Assembly (NCBI GenBank): GCA_014529385.2 | Contig: CM043950.1 | Location: 81,168,843-81,232,842 of the forward strand | Length of the DNA: 64,000 nucleotides | Direction of reading: 5' to 3' | From: Adiantum capillus-veneris | Lineage: Eukaryota; Streptophyta; Polypodiopsida; Polypodiales; Pteridaceae | Part shown: positions 44,555-56,000 of the stretch, one piece after another | Position numbering within the stretch: the stretch's first letter is position 1 | Layout: each line of letters begins with the position of its first letter | Notes under the pieces: model-generated | What the model saw: only the letters and a program-made list of their open reading frames with translations | Told to the model about the DNA's origin: nothing | Databases searched by the model: none | Made by a program: the position numbers and the translations under genes

Positions 44555-46167
44555 CTATCTGTAATGGAATTTGCCTATTCAATTTGAGAGTAGTGGAATT
44601 TAATGAGAGTACTTTCAAGAAATGATTTTGTGAGCATAGCGGGTTGACATAATTGAAGATAGCAACATAATCATAGCAATTAGTTAACTTGGCATAGACA
44701 ATACTTTTGCAAGAGAGAGAGTTTAGAGAACATGACAACAGTTGAGGACCGGATTTATGTGGAGCCGGTCCCCCCTCCAATAGGCATTTGTATTATGATT
44801 TCTCCCATAAAGAGAGACTTGTTACAATACAGTCTTTGTGTTCCTTGTGACCTAGGTGATGCCATGAAGATGGAAGGCTTCATGCATCACAAACATAACA
44901 TAAACATGAAGAAAGCTTTAACTATCCCAAGCCTCAGTCCCAAGACCTCAAACACCTTCGAAGGTGGAGAGAGCTAGCAGGGAATGAGGGTAGGGAAGAG
45001 GAAGAAGAAACATTTCGTAGGAGAAAGAATTAGTTCCTCACTTATCATACTCTTGTTGCTAGCATACATAATAGCATAGTAATGAAGAAGAAGGAGATGG
45101 CAAGCTTAAGCATTGAAGCATGGCTCTTGGTTGGATTTGCAATCCATAGCCAAGAGTGTTGGTGTAGGCTCTCAACCTCTACTTGCTTGGAGAAGGAGAG
45201 GGAGCTCTTGCACTTTGCATAGTACACAATGAGAGAGCTTGTGAGTGTGTGTGGGTGAGTATACCCCCTAAGCACCCCCCTAGCATGCTTGGGTCGACCC
45301 CCCCTTGTAGCTCATGCTTGAAGCTCATTGGACCCCTCCAAGCCTAGCCAATCACAAGCAGAAGCCATTACAAGCAACAGGGATAGCCTTGGGACAAGTG
45401 TCCCCCTTTCCCCTTTGAGAGAGAGGACTTGATAAATGCAAAAACAATTAGATAATTCAAGAAATTTATCATTGGACCCCTTTGAAGCCTAGCCAATAGG
45501 CTTCAAGCAACACATGAAGGTAACATGGGTAGGGACCTGACATGTGTCCTTGCTGCCTCTTCAAGCTGGGGCTTCCCTTGTGAGTGTGAGTGTGTGTTCT
45601 CTCTCTAATCCCTAGGAAAAGGGCTCGCCCCCCTCTTGTAGGGATGCTTTTGACTTTAGGAGCTCAAGCACCTTAGTCATCAAGCATGACAAAGCACTTG
45701 GACTAGGGGGTATTCCCACAAGCATCTCACGCAAGCATGTCAAGGCACCTCAAGCACCTTAATCAAGCGGCAAGTCAAGCACCTCAAGCACCTTAATCAA
45801 GCACCTCAAGCAGGACAAACACCTCAAGCACGACAAGCACCTCAAGCAGGTCAAGCACCTCGAGCTTGGGCCGGGTTCCCACCTCAAGCTCAGCCCAAGC
45901 TTACCTAAGGTCAAAGGACTTTTACACACATTATTGGAGGTCTTCAATGAAGCTAACCCTAAGGTCTTATGCTCCATTGGTTAGCCTTGCTCTTGATAGA
46001 CCATCTCCCATTTGGGCCCCTTTACTATTGGCCCCGTGTTGAGATAGATCTATAAGCACATATCTATATCTTAACACTTGTTCCCGTTTATTCTCCCACA
46101 TTAAGTGATCAATTTAATATGAGAAAATCATTTGGGTTGGTTAGATATTAGATTTTATGACACTATC
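44555..46167. mobile_element. solo-LTR-like insertion (44560-46162)
   Basis: 1603 bp starting TGTAATGG and ending TATGACA (TG...CA), flanked by the 5-bp duplication CTATC at 44555-44559 and 46163-46167. It interrupts Gypsy-B gag at the same point where the related intact gag reads QQFDAAYAGG. No internal LTR pair or pol domain is visible, so it is best explained as a solo LTR. Open frames inside are short and unassigned. Confidence 0.82.
45725..45885. repeat. minisatellite, CAAGCACCT-type units
   Basis: Around ten imperfect copies of CAAGCACCTCAAGCA-like units in tandem. The minus strand accordingly reads CLRCLSCLRCLS. It lies inside the solo-LTR-like insert. Confidence 0.9.
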
Positions 46168-47060
46168 AAACTGTTGGAGGAAAGTGAGAGCCTTCGTTTT
46201 ATCCTCAAAGCTGCTGAAGGTATCAAACTTCACAACTACACCACCTTCTTTGTATGGTTTTGGCTTTTCCAGCGCTACCAAATGATCATAAGGAAGGGTC
46301 TGTAACATTGGCACTGTAATAGGGTTCATCGGTGTCCCTTGGCTATTGACATTCTGAGTCGCTGGTGCCATATGTGCCCGCTGGTCGGGAAAACCAGTGA
46401 TGCCAAAATTGTCCTGTGGCACCCTAAACTAGCCATGATTGCATTGAAACCCTAATATTACCATACATGGGGTTTGGCATCATGCCTTGCATACTCCCAA
46501 AGACTGTTATTGGCATATATTGCTGGTTTCTAGGCGCATAACCAACCATGCTTGGAAACACAAATCCACCCCCAAAATACCCCGGATGTGTCGTGGGTGG
46601 GGGAAGAACCTGTTGCATAGCCTGGAAATTGATTCCTTGCCTATTTAATGCAACATTTGGACTCTGAAAGGTGGCCGACTGAAGTGGCAAAGCCTCTGGA
46701 ATAGGCTATCTAACCACTTGTTCGTAGACTGAAGGAATTTGTCTTGGAACCCCAAGTGACTCCGCAACATGTGAGTGCTCCCTGCCCTTTTGACGCATGA
46801 GGGACCTGGGCTTGAGCTTCAACGAGCTCTCTTGCATGAGAAAATTGCCTTGTCTGTTGTGACACTGGTGGCGCTTGCAGAAATTCCATAAACCTAGGAT
46901 TCTGCACCAAACAAGAAAACACATTCACAGTAGCAACCAACTGTGTTTTGAATGCATCCTCTTCTAGTTGCATAGTCATAAACCCTTGACCTTGTGGAGC
47001 ATTCACATCAACAAAAGGTACAAACAGGGGTGACCGTGAACTTTTGCCAAGCTCGAACAA
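46168..47060 (-). pseudogene. Gypsy-B gag, N-terminal half
   Basis: Frames 46706-47060, 46424-46690 and 46141-46422. HPGYFGGGFVFPSMVGY, MPNPMYGN and KALTFLQQFDS match the gag N-terminus of the 50572-58937 element (TYPGYFGGGSVFQAM, GNPMYANMG, KALTFIQQFDA). Frameshifts separate the pieces. Confidence 0.88.
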
Positions 47061-47230
47061 TCAAGGAGGAACAACCTCTGTCCTGTAAAGAGGAACCCTT
47101 TTCCCTGGTGTCATCCACTCTGTCATCCATAGTGTAATTCCAAGTTCCTGTGCTCTGTGTCCTCGTCGAAAACCAACCAAGGCTCACTCTTTAAGGAAAA
47201 AGTGATTCTATCCGGGCGACAGAACCATGA

Positions 47231-47470
47231 AACCGGCTCGTAGGGCGGTGGACTTTACCTTTCACCTGATCTTTACACTGTTAAACCTTATGACACAGAG
47301 GAACTTCACGAATAAACGTGTGAATGAACACGGCTTGGGAGCTAGAGTGCTTCCAAGCAAACAACGACACCCTGCAAGCCCCAAAGACTGGCGCCCCTTT
47401 CGGTACTTCTTTATTGGCACTGCCGTTAGGCAAGGTCTATGGGGAGGAATTTTGTCGCCATGGCCATAGG
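47231..47470 (-). repeat. Gypsy-B 5' LTR fragment
   Basis: Starts after a primer-site region like that of the 50572-58937 element (AGAACCA followed by TGAAACCGGC) and contains the shared 27-nt motif CCCCAAAGACTGGCGCCCC... at 47379-47405. Similarity to the related LTR fades after about 47420. The rest of the LTR is replaced by other DNA. Confidence 0.75.
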
Positions 47471-48424
47471 GCCTCAGGCCAATGGGGAGTTGTCGAGCAA
47501 GGGTATGTTTTTTAGGTGGACGGCATGCATTGGATTGCTATTTTTGTTGTTAAGACTTGTTACCGTGCTGAGCTGCGCTTATCGGCCCCACACCGACTCC
47601 TTCCGCATCCACCACGTGGTCATTTTGTACGAACCCCTTGAGTGTGAAGAGTCCTTTAATTGCAGCTTCGACATGATTATCCGCGACGGGGATCGCCTCT
47701 TGCATGACGTGGAAGCCGCGTCAGCCAATGCAATGAGCAGCTGCAGCAGCCGGCTCAGCAACTGCATAGCAGGAAGCTCAAGGACTGCATTCAGTGCAGC
47801 ACATACAGCATTCAGTCGCAGTAGTGTGGATTCTGAGGAGGGCCACTACAGCACGGCGTCCTCTGCAAGCTTTCAGGTAACACCAGGCCGGCAATGCAGC
47901 TGCTCGTCTTAAGACAGCTACAGCCAGTATAGCGCAAATCTGTCTGCAGGGCTTGATTACAGTGCAGATACAGATGGCATGAGCGAGATCATTGCAAATT
48001 CATGTGATGAGTCTGACTGTTGCGGCCACAGGACTGCAGGGCACAGCTTTGCACAGGCAGATGGCATCGCCGTAGCACAGGGTCATGCTGACAGAGCATG
48101 CGCCGAGGATGACGTGGATGCATGCCATGCATGTGACACAGGTGCCCATAACGATGATGATGAGGATGAGCATGTCATGTAGTATGGTGATGCAATGATG
48201 GATGCGGATGGCGCAAGCATGGTAGACGAGACATGCTATTCTGAGGACCTCCTGCTAGATTTCTAAGAGTCGATTGAAGAGCTGGTGCGGTGTCACCAGC
48301 TGATTGGACAGCACGATGAGCTACATGCATTGTACTGCCGCTACATCCAACTAAATCCTCCAACCGTTCACCCCACCATAGCCCTCGCCTTTTTCCAAGT
48401 TTTACAACGTCTTGAAGCTTAATT
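47439..48424 (+). pseudogene. unassigned protein-like frame with three stops
   Basis: One plus-strand frame runs about 328 codons with stops only at 47910-47912 (TAA), 48180-48182 (TAG) and near 48265 (TAA). The composition is protein-like and GC-richer than the flanks. It has a hydrophobic segment CIGLLFLLLRLVTVL near residue 30-45, then FRIHHVVILYEPLECEESF, a Ser/Ala/Cys-rich middle, an acidic patch (HNDDDEDEHVM) and an ending ALYCRYIQLNPPTVHPTIA then FFQVLQRLEA. A possible polyadenylation signal GAATAAAG is near 48551. The first codons overlap an LTR fragment, so the true start is unclear. I do not recognise it; a decayed host gene or retrocopy is plausible. Confidence 0.5.
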
Positions 48425-48886
48425 AAGCTGGTTAATTCCTCTTTGTAACATTATTGAGCCTAAGAGCTTTCTTGTAATGTAAATCTGCACACACCCTTAA
48501 ATTTCAATTCAATTGTAACTCTTCCATTGAGTGCAAATTCAATTCATTGTGTGGAATAAAGGCGATGCCCTCACCTAACTTAATTATAAGCCTCAATCTT
48601 GGTTCTCCATCATGTGAGATTCTCTCCCTTTAGCTAATTTGTCTCACGTATGGTGGTTCATTTTTGGAAGGTCCACCAAGTGCTCACAAAATACATTTTT
48701 TTTCCAACCCATGCCCACACCTATCTTAATAAGCCTGCTGCCTCAATCCAGGTTCTCCATTGTCTCATACGGTCCTTCATTTTTGAAGGTCCACCAACTT
48801 CCAAGTGTTCACAAAAATATTGTACCAGTTGATCACAGTCCATTTCAAAATAGGAGCAACTCTGTGCACGTTAACATCAATCTGCT

Positions 48887-49498
48887 TTAGCAACTTTTGA
48901 CGACCAGTAGAACTCTCATATTACTTGGGTGTTGTACCACTGTGAACACAATGCTATGTCTGTTAAGATCCATCTTTCCTGACTCCAAATCCTTTGCAAT
49001 GCTTCGCGCTAGCAATACCTTTTGTGGTGCTTGTTCCTTGTTGCCACTACTGTCAAAACCTGGAATGACATCATCTGTCGATCGTCGCCTTTGAATTTCT
49101 TTCTCATCAATCGTAACTTTCTCGATCTGGCCACTTGGTCCCAAGTGTACTGTAAAGATAGGACTTGTACCATAACCCCATGTGTCAGAGTCCTCTTTAA
49201 TTTGTAAGCATCGTAAACATCTTTCCACCAAGTCTTCAAGTTTGTCAATTGCTCTGTGAACTTCGTTGACCCAATGACCACAGAAGCAGACTGTTTAGAG
49301 CCTAATACATTCTGGGTTGATAAATGTACGGAATCGGTGGGCTTCTGGCTCACTTTCAGGACCTTTGACTTTTGCCCCTTCACTAAAAACCAAGGCGGGC
49401 TTGCATGGCATCGCTGAGCCTTGATTTGGTGATTCTCCATGTTGAGAATTGCCTTGGTTGGTTGCAGTGGAGAGGGCAGTAATGCTACCTACCATCAA
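48887..49498 (-). pseudogene. unassigned broken frame pair
   Basis: Two overlapping minus-strand frames appear to be one protein shifted once near 49230. The upstream part (49498-49240) reads HLSTQNVLGSKQSASVVIGS, then TKFTEQL. The downstream part (49231-48887) reads TWGYGTSPIFTVHLGPSG, VTIDEKEIQRRRS, and QKVLLARSIAKDLESGKMDL. This looks like a real globular protein, but I cannot assign a family. A host gene exon or a gag piece are both possible. Confidence 0.4.
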
Positions 49499-50200
49499 CT
49501 ACATGTGAACCAATAACAAGGAAAAACTGACCATCCTCACGAAGGTTGAAATATCTCATTTCAAGCCCTTAAGGCAATGAATCAATACAAAGCAAATGCC
49601 TTGAGATTCAGATTTTATGATACCTATTATTCTATGTTAGAATTTGTTCATTTTGTAAGGTGTTTCTTTCGCCCAAAAAATATAGCTCGAGGTTAGGGGA
49701 CATTCTATACTTTAGCTCAACATGTCAAAGTGTGAGACCATTACACACAGCCTCTCAAAGAGTTCAATACCTCGCGCCTTACGGGACTTGCCTTAAACTA
49801 CTCGAGGAAAGTTAACTCAGTGTGACAATGCGAATTTCTGCTCATAGGTCGAATCATGCTTGAGTTACAGCAGCCAGCGCAACGGTGACCTTAGTGAACA
49901 CGTAAAATGATAGGAAAAAGGTTTTCGATTGTAACCCTCGTAATGTGTATTTTTCTTCTTGCTGGGAAGGTTGCAAAATGTTAGGACACAATGCAATAAA
50001 TAGTCATTTTGCAACACTGTTCTCAAGAAATTCTCTCAGCAAGAGTAACATACAACACCTGAGGAGTGGGTCATATTGGTTCAGATCTTGAATACTTCCT
50101 CTCCTGCACCACACTTTTCAGTAAGTTACTACTGTAAACCACATATCTTCCATAACCCAGATCACAATTTATATCATTTACTACTATGAATCGCCAAGCA
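49499..50200. other. unassigned, possibly LTR-derived
   Basis: No coding domains. TGTTAGGACACAATGC at 49979 could be the start of the old LTR described to the right, but I could not prove the boundary. Confidence 0.35.
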
Positions 50201-50571
50201 TAATTTAATAACGCTTTGAGCCAGTTAACTTTTACTTTAAGGCAGTGCCCTCGTCTACTGTAGACGACCTTGTTTATTAAACTTGGGAGAAAACCTGCAA
50301 ATCCTACGAGTTGTCCTACTTTTACTAGACTGAAAATGACCTACTCTAGCCCGATTTTGGCACCATAACCGTAGTAGGAGGGTTCACGGATAAAATCCCC
50401 GTGCAAAAGGTGACTTTCCTAGCGCATTTGAGCACTTTCCCAAACTGGCGAGAATCTGCAGCACGCTGAATTCTCTGTTTTCTGCCCAAAAATGCACCAG
50501 ATCACCCGTACAGTGATCCCCTAGCTTCTCCAAAGCTCCTGGGGGTATTAGGGATCAATTAGGGCCAAAAC

Positions 50572-52115
50572 TGTAATCGGCCTGTACAACGTAGAGGGCG
50601 GTACTATTTCAATTACCTGTTAACTTTACACAGAGCACTGAGAAGGGAAGAGAACACAGTTGCGTCCAGCGACTAGAATGTCACTGCGCACACGAGACTG
50701 ACACCCTGTAGGCCCCAAAGACTGGCGCCCCTTTCGGTATTTCTTTATTCAAATTAAAGTAGACGATCCGACCACTTCGCACAAGCTTTCACAAAGCTGT
50801 CCAAACCTAGCGAGGGCTGAAAACGCAGGTTTTCGACCTGATTTTGGCAACATAACAGCGCAAAAACCCCTGTAGGTCAAAAACACCTGTCTAGGACGGA
50901 TTCCCTCGCTATCTGGAAGCTTTCTGGTGAGCTGTCACAGAATTTCAGCGGGCTGTAATTCCCTGTTTTTCACTGCCGGGTGCCCAAAAGCCTGTACACG
51001 CATCCCAAGGCTCTCACGAGGCTCCCCCGATGTTCCCTTGTAGTTTAGGTGCGAAACCCTAAACCTGTAGAAAAACACAGCAGGCTGTAATTCGCTGTTT
51101 CGGATCGTTTTTAGCGGAGCGAACACGCCTACGCGTGTCCCAAGGGCTCCCGCACGCAATGGGACAGTTCCCCTGTGAATTGGACGAGTTTTCACGCGAG
51201 AAAACTCTCCGAACTCGCAATCTTTCGCGATGGAACTGTGCGTACCTGTGGGGGATTAGCAATTAGCTAATCCGGTTCCTGTTCAGAAGGCTCTTGCCTT
51301 GGCAAACGCGCATAAACCCCCAGAATTGTACATGTTCAACTAAGTAGCCCACTAGTGGGGCATAACATATTGTACGTAGGGGAGAAAGAGAGCAGTATGT
51401 AGCGTGCGGGGCATCACTCCCGTCACCGTACTGTGCATAGAGGGCAAGGTAAGCATTCCATAGCTGTTGTACCTGCTACAATCCACCTGAGGCTGAAAAT
51501 GGCGCCCCCTTTGTTGATATGCAACTCGTTTTTGCCTCCCAGAATGGCAGAATCGCTCACAGGCTGACACGTCGCCCAGTTTCCGAGTTTGGGCTTTCCC
51601 TGCTAAAAATATCTCAATTGGTGCGTCAGTTGACTTGGCAGCAGAGCAATAAAATGTTCCCCTTGTCATTCCAGAGCTAATGACGCGAACACATTTTTCG
51701 GTCAAAAATAGCAGTTCCCTAAATTTTAGGAGATGCTTCCATGGCGTCCCTATCGGTCTCCTGACCATCATTGAAGACTACCATTTTACCAACATCTACA
51801 ATGTGGGTTAATTTACTAGCCCCTTTCAACTTATAAAGTTGTAGTGACTTGACGAGTGGCCCAGACTTCATTTGGCGCACACAGGCTTCCATACTCATCA
51901 GAATTCAGTGCTAACTGGCCCGACAAGTCCCAGACTGACCGACCCAGACTCCCGTTGTGAGAAACCTATTCGGCCACAGCCGTTTCACACTAGCCATGCA
52001 ATGTCCACTTGCACCTTTTCAAGGGTTCCGGGGAAAACAAGTAAAAATAAAATAAACAAAAATATATAGTACTTATTTACAGAAGGCAACATAAAAAATA
52101 CACCTCCTGGTGACA
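50572..52115 (-). repeat. Gypsy-C 3' LTR
   Basis: 1544 bp, TG...CA. On the minus strand it has a TATATAT promoter-like string near 52062-52068 and an AATAAA signal at 50744-50749, directly followed by the conserved 27-nt motif. Confidence 0.96.
50713..50739 (-). promoter_or_regulatory. conserved LTR motif next to AATAAA
   Basis: CCCCAAAGACTGGCGCCCC followed by TTTCGGTA (plus-strand view). Almost the same 27 nt occurs at 47379-47405, 57535-57561 and 63944-63970, although the surrounding LTR sequences differ strongly. On the coding strand it follows the polyadenylation signal, so it may mark the R region. Confidence 0.7.
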
Positions 52116-52127
52116 CACCCCACCCTT
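52116..52127 (-). promoter_or_regulatory. Gypsy-C polypurine tract
   Basis: The minus strand reads AAGGGTGGGGTG immediately before the 3' LTR. Confidence 0.88.
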
Positions 52128-52422
52128 GAAATACTGCAAGCGACCTCGCTTGCATGCCAATAATACATGCAGTATCTCCTGATATCACATATATGCTATG
52201 ATGGGAATCCAAGATATACATGCTTCCGGAAATGTAGCGTTGGACGATTAAACAATCCCACCAACCTGGCTACGACACATATATCAAGCATAGAAGCCTT
52301 CTGTGTACTCTGAAGCACAAACTTCTCTAGCTAGATTCTGTATGGAAAGAGTAGATACAATTGCTTAACTACTCTCTTGAGCATCATGAACCATGCTCTT
52401 GCCTTGCTCCAAAAAGTCTACA

Positions 52423-53070
52423 TCAAGTCACTGTGGGTTCCATCTGAAAGACTTCAAGATACAATTGCAATAGCTGAGGTGAATCAAGCAATTCAGACTC
52501 TTCCATCCATTTGGCATCCAACGATGGATAGTTCTTGAACTTCACCAAATAGCGTCTTGCAACCTTTCCTCTAACCTTTCTTTTTTTATGTGCCAATATT
52601 TGTTCAGGAACAAGGATTTCATCCAATTCTTCCACTTCGGGTTGTTCCTCATCAAGCATATTCTCTGGCACATCACCAACAAAGGGTCTTAGAAGGCTGA
52701 CATGAAAAGCATTATGTATTTTCCAGCCTTCTGGAAGCTTTAACCTGTAAGCTACATCGTTGATCTTTTCTGAAATCTGAAAAGGACCATAATATCGCAT
52801 ACTGAGCTTAGGAAACAAGCGTTCCTTGCCTTTCCTTTTCCTTAACCTGGCCTTTTCAAAGCGCAAAAGCACCCAATCACCAAGTGAAAATACAAGTTCA
52901 CGACGGTGACGATTAGCAGCTTTCTTTTTCTTAGCCTGAGTCTTCTCAAGAGCAATCTTTATCTTCCTGTATGTTTCATCCATATCTTGGACATACTTGT
53001 CTGCCTCAAAAATCTTGTCCTTAGTCTGCAAAATGGGCGGGACTTTCTTCCCTCCTCTGACACATAACAT
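52423..53070 (-). pseudogene. Gypsy-C integrase C-terminus and chromodomain
   Basis: 215 codons in a frame shifted against the main polyprotein. Residues 92-99 hold the GPF/Y-type motif RYYGPFQI. Residues 112-130 read LPEGWKIHNAFHVSLLRPF, a conserved element after the GPF/Y module. Residues 151-195 are a chromodomain (VPEQILAHKKRKVRG, then RYLVKFKNYPSLDAKW). The first residues follow a deletion junction where about 35 codons of the integrase core/linker are missing compared with related elements, and the deletion is not a multiple of three, which creates the shift. Confidence 0.92.
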
Positions 53071-56000
53071 TTGAGCAGGTCCAGAACAGTAGAATTTGCC
53101 TCTTCTGACTGTTCATCAGTTTGCGGATGAAACGAAGAAGAGAACTTTAGCGTAGTGCCCATGTTCTCAAACAATGCCTTCCAACAAAGACTCGTCATAC
53201 GTGGATCCCTGCCACTGACAATTGACTGGGGCATCCCGTGATATTTAAAGATATTGAATATCTTGACCATGTGTTCTGGCTTTATCTTCTTCCTCACAGA
53301 AATGAAATGGGCCTGCTTACTGAACCTACAAATGATAGTCCAAATCCCATCATTGCCTATTTGCGTCCTTGGAAGATCAAAGATAAAGTCCATTGCTATG
53401 CTTTCCCATGGCCTATCTGGGATCGGCAATGGCTGCAACAATCCCGGTTGCTTTTGTCTGTCAAATTTGACTTTTTGGCATACTAAGCATGATCTTACAA
53501 ATGTGTCAACATCTTGACGTAAAGTTGGCCAATAGAAGAATGCCTCAACCCCTTTCATTGTCGCATCAATTCCACGATGCCCAGCATAAGGTGGAGCATG
53601 ACTTTCCATCAAAATCTTTGGCCGTAACTGTTTAGTAACGCATAACTTTCCATGCATCATGAGAAAGTCATTCTTAAGCATATAGTGCTCATGATGTTGC
53701 CCATCAACAAGCTGGTCATAGATCCTTGCAAAATCTGAATCTTCAGCATATTGGGTCTTCATTTCGCCTAGTTCACAATGGTACGGAATTGACACTGCTG
53801 AAATTTGGGGCTTTCGTGACAACGCATCAGCCACCACGTTCTTTTTCCCTTGTACATGCACAATCTGAAAATGGAACATTGACAAGATGTTTGCCCATCG
53901 CATGTGCTTCTCAGACAACTTCATCTGTGTGAGAAAATATCGCAAGGTTTGATGATCCGTTTGGACAACAAAATCAGCCCCTAGCAAATAGTGTTTCCAA
54001 CTAGTGAGAGCATGAATTACTGCCAGCAATTCTTTCTCATAGACTTGCAAGTTCCTTTCAGTCTTCAAAAGAATTATGCTCTCATATGCGACTACTCGGC
54101 CATTCTGCATTAGAACTGCACCAAGACTATGGCCACACGCATCACACTGAACCACAAAAGGTTTAGAAAGATCTGGCAAAATAATTACCGGATTTGAAGT
54201 CAGCTTCTCTTTCAAGTGTTTGAACGCTAAAATTTCCTTGGCTGTCCACTTGAAAGTAACTCCTTTTCCTTGGAGTGCATGGAGTGGAGAAGCAATCTCA
54301 GCAAAATTTCGGATGAACCTCCTGTAATAGGAACATAAGCCTAGAAAGCTTCGAATGTCATGTACGGACTTCAAGTCTGGCCATGACCTAATTGCTTCCA
54401 CTTTAGCGGGATCCATGCGTACCCCATCCTTTGAAACAATGTGCCCAAGGAAGTAAATTTCTTGCAAAAAGAATTCACTCTTCTTCGCATTAATGAGTAG
54501 CCTGTTCTTACGAAACTCATTGAAAACTGCAATCAAGTGATCCCTATGCTCCTCTTCGGACTTCGAATAGACAATCATGTCATCAAAGAAGGTACCCACG
54601 AAGTTTCTATGTGGTCTAAAAATTCTGTCCATCATTCTATTAAACGTGGCAGGAGCATTTGTGAGACCAAATGGCATGACAAGAAACTCATAGAGAACAA
54701 ATGTTGTCCTAAACGCAGTCTTATGGACATCTTCTAGCCTAATGCGTATCTGATGGTACCCACTCTTTAGGTCTATTCTTGTAAACAATGACACTCCCTC
54801 AAGCCGATCAAGAATGTCATCTATCCTCGGTATGGGGAACCTGTTCTTGATGGTATTCTTATTCAAGGCGCGATAGTCAATGCACATGCGCCATGAACCA
54901 TCCTTCTTCTGCACTAAGAGTACAGGCGAACAAAAAGGGGATGAACTGGGCTGAATCAGCCCCTTCTCTAAAAGCTCGTTGACCTGACTCATAATCTCTT
55001 TCTGCCGGGCTGCACTAACCCTGTATGGTGGTCTATTCGGTGGACTAGAACCTGGCACAAGATCTATAGTATGATCCTCAGGTCTCTCAGGAGGTAACTC
55101 CCCTGGCAAAGAGTCCGAAAAACAATCACTGAAACCACTCAAAAAAGTTGACCTGTCTTTATCTAAGGTAGACAAATTAGATACAACTTGAGGTACTTCT
55201 TTTGCAAAGATCAAGTACGCAGAAAGATGATTCTTTATTACAGATGAATTAGCAGAAGCAGAAACAACTGTAACAGACTCGCCTTTAAGCTTTACATCAA
55301 GGACATGAGTCTTTCCTCTATGTACAAGGGTAATCTTTTTGTTGTAAGTATCCACCATAGCATGCAACCTGTAACACCATGGGATACCCAGTAACACATC
55401 ACAGCCCTCAAGTGGCATAATATGAAACTCTTCCGCATCGACATAACTCTGAATGTGCAGACGAAGCTTTCCCAGAATGGGAGTAACAAGCTCTGAATGT
55501 CCTAGGCATGCCAAACCTGCTTCGCCTGTCATACCCATCTCCTCTGCACGAATGCCCAACTTTGATGCCAATTCTGGTGATATGAAATTTGCACGGGCTC
55601 CTGGATCAAAGAAAACCAGCACTGTCTGGTCTCTAACTTTGCCCCAAGCTCTGCACAGCTCCGTGGCATCTGTGTTTGGCTGGTCTCCAACCAAATCTGG
55701 AACAAGTCTTGCACTTGGCTTTGGCTTCTTCCCTTTATGGTCTGACTTGTCATCCTTATCCTGTGACTTCTTCTGTGGGCATTCATTTGCAAAATGTCCT
55801 TCCTGTTCACAAATGTAGCATTTCTTGGCCTCTCTAAGAGCTTTCCGTTCTTCAAAAGTTTTGCCAGAAAAATGCCTCTTTTGTCCTTGTCCTCGTCCCG
55901 AAGAAGATTTAGACTGCTTCTTGGACATATCACCTTCTTCAGTGGAGGGTTTCTTTGTGGGAGGCTCAGAAGGCTTTGCTGCAACATTGCCCTTGGCTGA

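Larger units (their letters stand above)
36436..47470 (-). mobile_element. decayed Ty3/Gypsy element B (interrupted twice)
   Basis: Minus-strand gag-pol closely related to the element at 50572-58937: gag 47060-46168 and 44554-43862, protease about 43790-43475, RT 43130-42336, RNase H 42330-41909, integrase 37624-36974. A 3' LTR fragment lies at 36436-36946 and a 5' LTR fragment at 47231 to about 47470. It is split by a 4.17-kb LTR element (37662-41831) and a 1.6-kb insert (44560-46162), each with a 5-bp target duplication. It has frameshifts in most domains and a catalytic change in RT. Confidence 0.92.

Noticed and set aside
50713-50739. ACTGGCGCCCC as a plus-strand primer-binding site of the TGGCGCC type
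   Set aside because: It lies inside LTRs and on the wrong strand for these elements, whose primer sites are located elsewhere.
51352-51771. 139-codon frame identical to 58174-58593, as a duplicated gene
   Set aside because: Both lie within the Gypsy-C LTRs; identity reflects LTR identity and not a gene family.
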